A program made the translations under genes and the position numbers. Under the pieces are notes generated by a model. That model worked only from the letters and a program-made list of their open reading frames with translations, searched no databases and was not told the DNA's origin. From assembly GCF_900116135.1 (NCBI RefSeq), contig NZ_FOZX01000005.1, positions 243,745 through 307,744 on the forward strand: DNA of 64,000 nucleotides, written 5' to 3'. Shown one piece after another: positions 27,735 through 35,438 of this stretch (the stretch's first letter is position 1; every line of letters begins with the position of its first letter). Source of the DNA: Saccharopolyspora flava. GTDB taxonomy: Bacteria; Actinomycetota; Actinomycetes; Mycobacteriales; Pseudonocardiaceae.

Positions 27735-28439
27735 ATGGTGAGCGCAGTGCTCGGGACCGAGGAGCAGAACCAGCAGCCCGGTGAGCTGGAGCCGGTGCAG
27801 CGCAAGTCCACGGCGGCGATCGTGGCCGATCAGCTGCGCGCGGCGATCATGTACGGGTCGTTGCCCCCGGGGTCGCAGTTGGGTGAGGCGGAGCTGGCGC
27901 AGCGGTTGGGTGTGAGCCGGGGTCCGTTGCGGGAGGCGATGCAGCGGCTGGTGGCCGAGGGGTTGCTGCGCAGCGAGCCGCATCGCGGGCTGTTCGTGAT
28001 GGATCTCGACACCGATGACGTCGCCGACATCTACCTGGCGAGGCTGGCGGTGGAGCGGGCGGCGTGCGAGCAGATCGTGCGGCATCACCGGGTGGAGGCG
28101 GTGGCGGAGCTGACCGCCGCGCAGTCGCGGATGGTGGCCGCGGCGGGCAAGGGCGATGCCATTGAGCTCGCCGATGCCGACCAGGAGTTCCACGAGACCC
28201 TGGTGCGCGTGTCGGGCAGTGCCCGGCTGCAGCGCATGGCCCAGACGCTGCTGGTGGAAAAGCGCATGTGCCTGACGGCGCTGCAGGACAAGTACCACGC
28301 CGACGTCCAAGCGCTCGTCGACGAGCACCGGGGCCTGGTCGACGCCATCGAGGTCGGCGACGAGGCGTTGTTGCTGGCCCGCCTGGAGGGCCACATGAAC
28401 GACGCCCTCGACCGCCTCAACGGCTCCCTCGCCCAGTAA
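27735..28439 (+). CDS. GntR-family (FadR/FCD) regulator of the catabolic cluster
   Basis: A 234-residue regulator: winged helix (about 25-90, SRGPLREAMQRLVAEGLL) and FCD ligand domain with metal-binding residues (DADQEFHETL, DEHRGL, EGHM). It is encoded at the end of the unit under site B, so it should repress itself. The ATTGTCRACAAT sites A, B and C fit the subfamily consensus, and no other regulator gene lies in the cluster, so I assign them to this protein by inference. Confidence 0.9.
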   Translation: MVSAVLGTEEQNQQPGELEPVQRKSTAAIVADQLRAAIMYGSLPPGSQLGEAELAQRLGVSRGPLREAMQRLVAEGLLRSEPHRGLFVMDLDTDDVADIYLARLAVERAACEQIVRHHRVEAVAELTAAQSRMVAAAGKGDAIELADADQEFHETLVRVSGSARLQRMAQTLLVEKRMCLTALQDKYHADVQALVDEHRGLVDAIEVGDEALLLARLEGHMNDALDRLNGSLAQ

Positions 28440-28453
28440 CCCCTGCACGAAAC

Positions 28454-28492
28454 CGTGTGCCCGCCGGACGATTTCCGCCCGGCGGGCACACG
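28454..28492 (+). terminator. Hairpin after the GntR regulator
   Basis: Twelve-base-pair stem (28454-28465 with 28481-28492) with a 15-base loop, starting 14 bases after the stop and just before the convergent DUF397 gene. Confidence 0.7.
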
Positions 28493-28496
28493 TGTG

Positions 28497-28700
28497 TCAG
28501 GCGCTGAAGCGATCGGTCTTGACCGCGTGGACGAAGTCCCGCCACTGCGCTGCTGTGGCGGTGAAGAACCCTTGCTGACGGTCCTTGGTGTCGCGCACAG
28601 CCGCCTGGCCGTGCGGGAGCCGACCGATCTCGACGCAGGCTTCGCCGTTCTGAGACCGTGTCGACGTCCGCCAATTGTCGGGCTTGTGCGGTGACGTCAT
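28497..28700 (-). CDS. DUF397 family protein
   Basis: A 67-residue protein with the family pattern WRTSTRSQNGEACVEIG, VRDTKDRQQG and a final WRDFVHAVK. In actinomycetes DUF397 genes usually sit beside an XRE-type helix-turn-helix regulator and modulate it; none is present here, so this copy is an orphan. The ATG has no well-spaced ribosome binding site. It is convergent with the GntR gene and divergent from the Imm1 gene. Confidence 0.88.
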   Translation of the reverse strand: MTSPHKPDNWRTSTRSQNGEACVEIGRLPHGQAAVRDTKDRQQGFFTATAAQWRDFVHAVKTDRFSA

Positions 28701-28817
28701 CCTGTCAATCCATTCTGTCGATCACACCGGCGATGAGCTCACACGAGGCCTCCGCGGCCCCTTCCGGGCGGCGAGCTCGCTCTGGCTCCCTTGCCCCTGG
28801 ACCAGGAGAAGAGCGGC

Positions 28818-29237
28818 GTGAAACAGCTGAGCGTGAACGAGTCAAGCACAGTTGTCCTGAACAGCGTCGAGGAGCTGCGGGCGGCGTTGCGCGATGAGGC
28901 GGCGAGCGGGGCGTATTGCGTGCAGCTGTTCCCGGATCCGCGTTCTCCAGGTGAGCCGGGTTTGCTGGTCGGGGTGAACGGTGATCGTGGCGTGCTGGTC
29001 TGGTCGCATCCGGGACTGGGCGAATCGCTGGTCGCAGTCAACGGGACCAACACCGAGGTCGTCTGGTACGGCTTCGGTTCCGAGGAGAACGACTTCCCTC
29101 CCAACACCGAGTTGCCGCTCGCGGTGGTGATGGCCGCGGCGGCGGAATTCCTGCGAACGGGCCGGCGCCCGACCAACGTCGAATGGTGCGACGAGGACGA
29201 CGCATGGGATCGCCGCTGCGCGACGGCGGAACGCTGA
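28818..29237 (+). CDS. Imm1 family immunity protein
   Basis: About 139 residues from the GTG at 28818, which has AGGAG nine bases ahead. The pattern GLLVGVNGDRGVLVWSHPG, WYGFGSEENDFPPNTELPL and a final GRRPTNVEW is that of Imm1, which neutralises polymorphic secreted toxins, often nucleic acid deaminases. No toxin gene is next to it in this window, so it is either a leftover of a lost toxin locus or an orphan protecting against neighbours. Confidence 0.82.
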   Translation: MKQLSVNESSTVVLNSVEELRAALRDEAASGAYCVQLFPDPRSPGEPGLLVGVNGDRGVLVWSHPGLGESLVAVNGTNTEVVWYGFGSEENDFPPNTELPLAVVMAAAAEFLRTGRRPTNVEWCDEDDAWDRRCATAER

Positions 29238-29378
29238 GACCCGCACAGGTCCGCCGAAGAATGCGACGTGGGTGCCACGGGGTGTTGACCTGGTGTTTCT
29301 CGTGCTGTGGCGGCTAATTCGGTTGACCGGGTTGTTCGGTCGGGTGATGGTGTGTTTCCGCTGCGGGAGGAGTTCGTC

Positions 29379-30020
29379 ATGCCGTCCTGGGAGAGTCTGG
29401 TCGTGTTCCTCGTCGCCGCGGTGCTGTTCGCGGTTTCCCCGGGGCCGGCGGTGTTCTACATCGTGACGCGGAGTCTGGTGCAGGGACGCGGGTGCGGGGT
29501 CGTGTCGGCGTTGGCGGTGGCCACGGCCAACCTGGTGCACGTGGTCGCGGCCCTTGTCGGGTTGTCGGCGATGCTGGCCGCCTCGGCCGTGGCGTTCGGC
29601 GTGGTGAAGTACCTGGGCGCCGCGTACTTGATCTACCTGGGTTTGCGCACGCTGCTGCGGCGCGATGAGGGTGGGATCGGGCAGCCGGTGGAGCCGGCGC
29701 CGAGGTGGCGGGTGTTTCGGCAGGGCGTCGTGGTCGGGGTGCTCAACCCGAAGACGGCGCTGTTCTTCCTCGCGTTCCTGTCCCAGTTCATCGACCCCTC
29801 CGGGGCACCTGCCGCCCTGCAAGTCGGGGTTCTCGGAGTGCTGTTGGTGGCGGTGACCGCGCTCAGCGATGTCTCCTATGCGCTGATCACCGGTGCCGCT
29901 GGACAGCGTCTTCGGCGCAGTGCTCGAATTCGGCGAAGCGGGAAGATCGCCTCCGGCACGACCTACATCGCGTTGGGGACGACTGCTGCGCTGACCGGTG
30001 AGCGCCCGGCCGCGGTGTAG
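29379..30020 (+). CDS. LysE/RhtB family amino acid exporter
   Basis: A 213-residue membrane protein with about six hydrophobic segments and the LysE family motifs AVSPGPAVFYIVTRSL near the N-terminus and GVLNPKTALFFLAFLSQF in the middle. It exports an amino acid or similar small molecule. The ATG at 29379 has a strong GGGAGGAG site. It is transcribed alone and ends at a strong hairpin facing the dehydrogenase gene. The specific substrate is unknown. Confidence 0.9.
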   Translation: MPSWESLVVFLVAAVLFAVSPGPAVFYIVTRSLVQGRGCGVVSALAVATANLVHVVAALVGLSAMLAASAVAFGVVKYLGAAYLIYLGLRTLLRRDEGGIGQPVEPAPRWRVFRQGVVVGVLNPKTALFFLAFLSQFIDPSGAPAALQVGVLGVLLVAVTALSDVSYALITGAAGQRLRRSARIRRSGKIASGTTYIALGTTAALTGERPAAV

Positions 30021-30033
30021 GGGCGTGGACGCT

Positions 30034-30070
30034 GTGGAGCCCCCGCTCTCGGTGAGGGCGGGGGCTCCAC
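30034..30070. terminator. Bidirectional hairpin between lysE-like and dehydrogenase genes
   Basis: Perfect 13-base-pair stem (30034-30046 with 30058-30070) between convergent genes. Confidence 0.85.
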
Positions 30071-30085
30071 AACGGGGGCTTGGGG

Positions 30086-31564
30086 TTACACGCCGCCGAT
30101 GGAGATGTACTTGGTTTCGAGGAATTCGTCGATGCCGAGCTTGCCTCCTTCGCGGCCGAGGCCGGAGGCCTTGACGCCGCCGAAGGGGGCGGCGGGGTTG
30201 GACACGATGCCCTGGTTGAGGCCGACCATGCCGGTTTCGAGGGCTTCGCTGACGCGCAGGCCGCGTTGCAGGTTCTGCGTGAACAGGTAGCTGACCAGGC
30301 CGTACTCGGTGTTGTTGGCCTTGTCGATGGCTTCGCGTTCGTCGGTGAAGGTGGTGATGGGGGCGACCGGGCCGAAGATCTCCTCGGTGGCCATGCGGGC
30401 GCCTTCGGGCACGCCGGTCAGGACGGTGGGGGTGTAGAAGTAGCCGTCGCCGTCGTGGGTGTGGCCGCCGGTGACGACCTGGGCGCCCTGGGCGATGGCG
30501 TCGGAGACCAGGTCGGTGACCTTGCCCAGCTGCTTGGCGTCGATGAGCGGGCCGACCTGGACGTCGTCGGACACGCCGCGGCCGATGGTCAGGGCCGACA
30601 TGCGTTCGGCGAGCTTGTCGGAGAAGGCCTGGGCGATGTCGGCGTGGACGTAGAAGCGGTTGGCGGCGGTGCAGGCCTCGCCGATGTTGCGCATCTTGGC
30701 CTGCATGGCGCCTTCCACGGCGGCGTCGAGGTCGGCGTCGTCGAAGACCAGGAACGGGGCGTTGCCGCCGAGTTCGAGGGAGACCTTGAGGACCTGCTCG
30801 GCGGACTGCTCGATGAGCTTGCGGCCGACACCGGTGGAGCCGGTGAACGACAGCTTGCGGGCGCGCGGGTCGCGGATCATCGGTTCCATCACGCCGCCGG
30901 CGTCGACGGCGGTGACGACGTTGAGCACGCCGTCGGGCAGGCCCGCTTCGCGCAGGATGTCGGCCAGCGCCAGCATCGACAGGGGTGTCTGGTGGGCGGG
31001 TTTGATGACCGTGGTGCAGCCGGCGGCGATGGCGGGGCCGATCTTGCGGGTGCCCATGGCCATGGGGAAGTTCCACGGGGTGATCAGCAGCGCCGGGCCG
31101 ACGGGCTGGCGGGTGATCAGGAAGCGTCCGCTGCCGTTGGGCGGCACGGCGTAGTCGCCGCCGATGCGCACGGCCTCCTCGGCGAACCAGCGGAAGAACT
31201 CCGCGGCGTAGGTGATCTCGCCGCGGGCCTCGGGCAGGGGCTTGCCCATTTCGAGGGTCATCAGCAGCGCCAGGTCCTCGCGGCGGTCGATGATGATCTC
31301 GTAGGCGCGGCGCAGGATCTCGCCGCGTTCGCGCGGCGGGTGGGCGGCCCAGTCGGCTTGGGCGTCGTGGGCGGCGGACAGGGCGGCCAGGGCGTCGTCG
31401 GGGGAGGCGTCGGCGACCTGGCACAGGGTGGTGCCGGTGGCGGGGTCTTCGACGTCGAAGGTGCGGGCGCCGGTGGCGTCGCGCCACTTGCCGCCGATGA
31501 GCAGTTGCTTGGGGGCGGCCTCGACGACGGTCGCCTCGCGGGGGTGCGTTGGGGTGGTGGTCAT
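30086..31564 (-). CDS. gabD: NAD(P)-dependent succinate-semialdehyde dehydrogenase-type ALDH
   Basis: A 492-residue dehydrogenase with intact catalytic residues: PWNFPMAM (Asn), LELGGNAPF (Glu) and GEACTAANR (Cys). ELGGNAPF with KWRDA near the start is typical of the succinate-semialdehyde dehydrogenase group, which oxidises succinate semialdehyde to succinate. It is divergent from the aminotransferase gene across operator site C, the usual pairing for GABA or beta-amino acid breakdown. The ATG at 31564 begins MTTTPTHPRE; a longer open frame upstream is not supported. Confidence 0.88.
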   Translation of the reverse strand: MTTTPTHPREATVVEAAPKQLLIGGKWRDATGARTFDVEDPATGTTLCQVADASPDDALAALSAAHDAQADWAAHPPRERGEILRRAYEIIIDRREDLALLMTLEMGKPLPEARGEITYAAEFFRWFAEEAVRIGGDYAVPPNGSGRFLITRQPVGPALLITPWNFPMAMGTRKIGPAIAAGCTTVIKPAHQTPLSMLALADILREAGLPDGVLNVVTAVDAGGVMEPMIRDPRARKLSFTGSTGVGRKLIEQSAEQVLKVSLELGGNAPFLVFDDADLDAAVEGAMQAKMRNIGEACTAANRFYVHADIAQAFSDKLAERMSALTIGRGVSDDVQVGPLIDAKQLGKVTDLVSDAIAQGAQVVTGGHTHDGDGYFYTPTVLTGVPEGARMATEEIFGPVAPITTFTDEREAIDKANNTEYGLVSYLFTQNLQRGLRVSEALETGMVGLNQGIVSNPAAPFGGVKASGLGREGGKLGIDEFLETKYISIGGV

Positions 31565-31666
31565 CGCTGAGCGGACCCTCCTGGGTGTCGACGGTTCCTC
31601 GATTGCCAACCTAGACCGCTTCGGTGGTGGACACCGGGCGCTGCTGATGGTTGCATGACTGCCTAG

Positions 31667-31678
31667 ATTGTCAACAAT
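31667..31678. promoter_or_regulatory. GntR operator (site C)
   Basis: ATTGTCAACAAT, the same core as site A, within GATTGTCAACAATC. It overlaps a possible -10 box TAGATT (31664-31669) for the aminotransferase and lies between the divergent dehydrogenase and aminotransferase starts. Confidence 0.72.
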
Positions 31679-31706
31679 CCTACATTCCGCACGCTTGGAG
31701 TCGATC

Positions 31707-32963
31707 ATGACGGAGCTCTCCCCGGCGCTCAAGCAGGCGACCCCGGTGCTGGCCGCGCGCGGCGAAGGGGTCTACCTCTACGACACCGACGACCGCCCGT
31801 ACCTGGACTTCACCGCCGGCATCGGCGTCACCAGCACCGGACACTGCCACCCCTGCGTCGTCGAGGCCGCCCAGCGCCAGGTGGGCACCCTCATCCACGG
31901 CCAGTACACGACCGTGATGCACCAGCCGCTGCTGGCGCTGACCGAACGCCTCGGCGAGGTGCTCCCGCAGGGCCTGGACCGGGTGTTCTACGTCAACTCC
32001 GGTAGTGAAGCCGTCGAAGCCTCTGTGCGGTTGGCGCGACACGCCACCGGACGGGCCAACATCATCGCCTTCCAGGGTGGTTTCCACGGGCGCACGATGG
32101 GCGCGGCGGCGCTGACCAGCTCCGGGGTGAAGGTGCGCGCCGGTATCGGGCCGATGATGGGCGGGGTCGTGTTCACCCCGTTCCCCGAGGCCTACCGGTG
32201 GCAGTGCACCGTGGAGGAGGCCGTGTCGCGGGCGCTGGCGGAGTTCGACCAGCTGCTGGTGACCCAGACCAGCCCGCGCGACACCGCCGCGATCATCGTC
32301 GAACCCGTGCTCGGCGAAGGCGGCTACATCCCCGCGCCGCCGGCGTTCCTGGCCGGGCTGCGCGAACGCGCCGACGCCCACGGCATCCTGCTCATCGTCG
32401 ACGAGGTGCAGACCGGTGTCGGGCGCACCGGGCGCTTCTGGGGCCACGACCACGCCGGCATCCGCCCCGACATCCTCATCACCGCCAAGGGCCTGGCCAG
32501 CGGCTTCCCGATCTCGGCCATCGCGGCGAGCGAGGAGCTGATGAGCAAGGCCTGGCCCGGGTCGCAGGGCGGCACCTACGGCGGCAACGCCGTGGCCGCC
32601 GCCGCGGCGCTGGCCACCCTCGACGTCGTCGAGCAGGAAGGGCTGGTCACCAACGCCGCCGAGCAGGGCGCGCGGCTGGCCGAGGGGCTGCGCAAGGTCG
32701 CCGCCGACCACCCGGTCATCGGTGACGTGCGCGGGCTCGGGCTGATGCTGGGCAACGAGTTCACCCGGCCCGACGGCACGCCCGATGCCGCGACGGCGGC
32801 GCGGGCGCACGCCGAGGCCGCCGAGGCCGGGCTGCTGCTGCTGACCTGCGGACCGCACGGCAACGTGGTGCGCATGATCCCGCCGCTGGTGGTCACCGCC
32901 GAGCAGGTCGACGCCGCGCTGGAGCGCTGGGCCACCGCGGTGCGGGCGGCCGTGGCAAGCTAG
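31707..32963 (+). CDS. Class III PLP-dependent aminotransferase (GABA/omega-aminotransferase-like)
   Basis: A 418-residue aminotransferase with the class III signatures: YVNSGSEAVEASVRLAR, IVDEVQTGVGRTG (Asp holding the PLP ring nitrogen) and the Schiff-base Lys in ITAKGLASGFP. It most likely moves an omega-amino group to 2-oxoglutarate or pyruvate and gives a semialdehyde for the divergent dehydrogenase. The ATG at 31707 has TTGGAG ahead and lies 28 bases after operator site C. Ornithine or acetylornithine aminotransferase is an alternative reading of the family. Confidence 0.88.
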   Translation: MTELSPALKQATPVLAARGEGVYLYDTDDRPYLDFTAGIGVTSTGHCHPCVVEAAQRQVGTLIHGQYTTVMHQPLLALTERLGEVLPQGLDRVFYVNSGSEAVEASVRLARHATGRANIIAFQGGFHGRTMGAAALTSSGVKVRAGIGPMMGGVVFTPFPEAYRWQCTVEEAVSRALAEFDQLLVTQTSPRDTAAIIVEPVLGEGGYIPAPPAFLAGLRERADAHGILLIVDEVQTGVGRTGRFWGHDHAGIRPDILITAKGLASGFPISAIAASEELMSKAWPGSQGGTYGGNAVAAAAALATLDVVEQEGLVTNAAEQGARLAEGLRKVAADHPVIGDVRGLGLMLGNEFTRPDGTPDAATAARAHAEAAEAGLLLLTCGPHGNVVRMIPPLVVTAEQVDAALERWATAVRAAVAS

Positions 32964-32973
32964 GAGATGCGCC

Positions 32974-33015
32974 GCTGGTGGCGGGTGTGAGATCTCGCTC
33001 GTTCCCGCCACCAGC
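32974..33015 (+). terminator. Hairpin after the aminotransferase
   Basis: Twelve-base-pair stem (32974-32985 with 33004-33015) with an 18-base loop, 11 bases after the stop codon. Confidence 0.65.
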
Positions 33016-33141
33016 ACAAACCCGCATCCTCGGATCACTGTTCGATAGCGGCGGCCACCTGCGCGACGTGCTTCTGCGATGCTGCACGCCACACAGCGGC
33101 GCGTGCGGGACGCGTCGCCACCAACCGACGCAGGTGTGAGC

Positions 33142-34275
33142 ATGAGCGACTGGTCGGCGGGCGGACCGCCGAGGCGAAGGCCGCCCCAGGGCGGCGACGA
33201 CCGCTACGACTACTACCGCGGCGGCAGGCCTCCGCAGGGCAGGCGCCCCGCGCCGCCACCACCACCGCCGCCCGGACGGCCGCCCCAGGGCAGGCGTCCC
33301 GGACCGCCCCCGCCGCGGCGGCGCCCCCGGTGGGGCAGGCGCATCGGCATCGCGCTGCTGGTGGTCGTGGTGCTGCTGGGCGCGCTGGTGTTCTACTTCG
33401 ACAGCATGCTGCAGCGCACCGCCGCCCTGGACTTCCAGGGCCAGGCCGCCGACTCGGCGGGCAGCAACTGGCTGCTGGTGGGCTCGGACTCCCGCGAAGG
33501 GCTCGACGAGGCCCAGCGCGAGGAGCTCTCGGCCGGCGACGCCGGTGGGCGGCGCACCGACTCGATGATGATCGTGCACATCCCCTCCGGTGGCGGGCAG
33601 CCGGCGCTGATCAGCCTGCCCCGCGACTCCTACGTGTCCATCCCCGGGCACGGCAAAACGAAGCTGAACTCGGCGTTCTCCTTCGGTGGCCCGCAGCTGC
33701 TGTCGCAGACCATCGAGCAGAACACCGGTGTGCACATCGACCACTACGCTGAGATCGGGTTCGGCGGGTTCGCCGACCTCGTCGACGCGGTCGGCGGGGT
33801 GGACATCTGCCTGGACAAGCCCATGGACGACAACATGGCCAACGTCCACCTGCCGCAGGGCTGCCAGGAGCTCGACGGGCCGCAGGCGCTGGGCTTCGTG
33901 CGCGCCCGCTACTCCCTCGACGGCGGCGACCTCGAACGCGCCGAGAACCAGCGCAAGCTGCTCGGCGCGCTGGTCGACAAGGGCACCAGCCCGGCCACGC
34001 TGATCAACCCGTTCCGGTTGTTCCCGCTGGCCTCCGGGGCGAGCAAGACGTTCCTGGTCAACGACTCCGACCACATCTGGCACCTGATGTCGCTGGCCCT
34101 GGCCATGGGTGATGTCAGCAGCGGGCAGGGCATCACCACCCAGGTGCCCTTCGGGCGCTTCGGCCGCGACTCCAACGGCGGTTCGGTCATCGTCTGGGAC
34201 AAGGACAAGGCCAGTCGCATGTTCGAGGCCATCACCAACGACCAGCCCATCCCGCAGGACCTGCTCGACCAGTAG
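33142..34275 (+). CDS. LytR-CpsA-Psr (LCP) family cell-wall polymer ligase
   Basis: A 377-residue protein: a Pro/Arg-rich cytoplasmic tail with PPQGRRP-type repeats (about 12-68), one membrane segment (RIGIALLVVVVLLGALVFYF, about 72-92) and an extracellular LCP domain with DSREG, RRTDSMMIVHI, SLPRDSYV and FVRARYSLDGGD. LCP enzymes transfer lipid-linked glycopolymers to peptidoglycan. ATG at 33142; a GTG two codons earlier is possible. It is separated from the convergent lysozyme gene by a very strong hairpin. Confidence 0.92.
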   Translation: MSDWSAGGPPRRRPPQGGDDRYDYYRGGRPPQGRRPAPPPPPPPGRPPQGRRPGPPPPRRRPRWGRRIGIALLVVVVLLGALVFYFDSMLQRTAALDFQGQAADSAGSNWLLVGSDSREGLDEAQREELSAGDAGGRRTDSMMIVHIPSGGGQPALISLPRDSYVSIPGHGKTKLNSAFSFGGPQLLSQTIEQNTGVHIDHYAEIGFGGFADLVDAVGGVDICLDKPMDDNMANVHLPQGCQELDGPQALGFVRARYSLDGGDLERAENQRKLLGALVDKGTSPATLINPFRLFPLASGASKTFLVNDSDHIWHLMSLALAMGDVSSGQGITTQVPFGRFGRDSNGGSVIVWDKDKASRMFEAITNDQPIPQDLLDQ

Positions 34276-34284
34276 GCCCCGCGC

Positions 34285-34336
34285 CACGACGACAGCGGGC
34301 CCTCTTCCCCGTGGAAGAGGGCCCGCTGTCGTCGTG
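34285..34336. terminator. 24-bp bidirectional terminator
   Basis: A perfect 24-base-pair stem (34285-34308 with 34313-34336) and a four-base loop between the convergent LCP and lysozyme genes; the longest perfect hairpin in the window. Confidence 0.92.
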
Positions 34337-34345
34337 CGGGGTGGG

Positions 34346-35170
34346 TCAGCCCGCGAAGGCCAGCAGCTGGTTGAAGTCGCCGTTGAAGGCGTCCTGACCA
34401 CCGGGCATCGGACCGCTGTCACCGTGCTGCCAGATCGAGTGATACCCCCAGCCCGCGGGCAGCGGCCCGATCTCCGGGGCGTAGCGGGCGATCCACAGCG
34501 GATTGTTCACCGCGAAATCCGGGTTGCCGCCGGTGCACTGGTTCCACCACGACGTCGTCGTGTAGATCATCGGGAACCGGCCGGTGCGCGCCTGGTAGGT
34601 GCTGGAGAAATCGGCGATCCAGTGCGACATCGCCACCGGGTCCAGGCCGTAGCAGGTGTCGCCGTAGGGGTTGTGCTCGATGTCGAGCACCCCGGGCAGC
34701 GTGCCGGTGCCCGGCGCCCACCCGCCGCCGCTGTCGACGAAGAAGTGCGCCTGCTGAGCGCCGGTCGAGCGGTCCGGCAGCGCGAAGTGGTAGGCGCCGC
34801 GCACCATGCCCACCCCGGCCGCGCCCTGGGTCTGGCCGGCGAAGGTGTCGGAGCGGAACCCGCTCCCCTCGGTGGCCTTGACGTAGGCGAACCGGGCGCC
34901 GTCGGCCCAGGCCCGCGCCCAGTCGATCTGCGGCTGGTGGCCGCTGACGTCGGTGCCGGCCACCGCACCCGCCGGCACCTGCGCCGGGGCGCGATCGGCC
35001 GGGCCCGCGCTGTAGCCCATCCACGCGCCCGTCCCGTCGTGCGGGTCCGGACGCGGTGCGGCGGCCTGGGCCGGCAGGGCCGCCCCGGTGAGGGCGGCCA
35101 CCGCGGTCAGTAACACCACGGCGGTGCGGCGGCGCGCGGCGCGGCGGGGGCGACCGGGGTGTCGGAACAT
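34346..35170 (-). CDS. Secreted GH25 lysozyme
   Basis: A 274-residue exported muramidase. The ATG at 35170 has AGGAGG six bases ahead and opens a signal peptide (RRAARRRTAVVLLTAVAALTGAALPAQAAA). The GH25 domain has GTDVSGHQPQIDW (first catalytic Asp), YVKATEG, the DxE pair in VLDIEHNP and IWQHGDSG near the end. It cleaves the MurNAc-GlcNAc bond and probably serves wall turnover or competition. A longer frame upstream of this start is not supported. Confidence 0.92.
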   Translation of the reverse strand: MFRHPGRPRRAARRRTAVVLLTAVAALTGAALPAQAAAPRPDPHDGTGAWMGYSAGPADRAPAQVPAGAVAGTDVSGHQPQIDWARAWADGARFAYVKATEGSGFRSDTFAGQTQGAAGVGMVRGAYHFALPDRSTGAQQAHFFVDSGGGWAPGTGTLPGVLDIEHNPYGDTCYGLDPVAMSHWIADFSSTYQARTGRFPMIYTTTSWWNQCTGGNPDFAVNNPLWIARYAPEIGPLPAGWGYHSIWQHGDSGPMPGGQDAFNGDFNQLLAFAG

Positions 35171-35438
35171 GGGCGGCCTCCTCACGTCGGCACCGGCCGG
35201 ACCCGGGTCACGGGCGGGCGGGGCGGTGCCGGACGGCATCGGGGTCGGGCGAGCACGGGCGCACGCGGGGTGATCTTGCGCGCGCAAGGAGGGTAACCCG
35301 GTGACGGCGCCGATGCCGGATACCGACGCGCCGGTGTTTCGTAATCACCGCTAAGATGCCCGGCCCGCCACCGTCCACAGTGTGTCCACTGTGTCCCCGA
35401 GTTGGAGTTCACGCCGCGGCTGCGGTAGCAGTGTGGCC

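Noticed and set aside
25560-28448. A 962-codon minus-strand frame opposite DUF3830, the isomerases and the GntR gene
   Set aside because: Antisense to four well-supported genes, with His/Arg/Gln-rich sequence and no domain.
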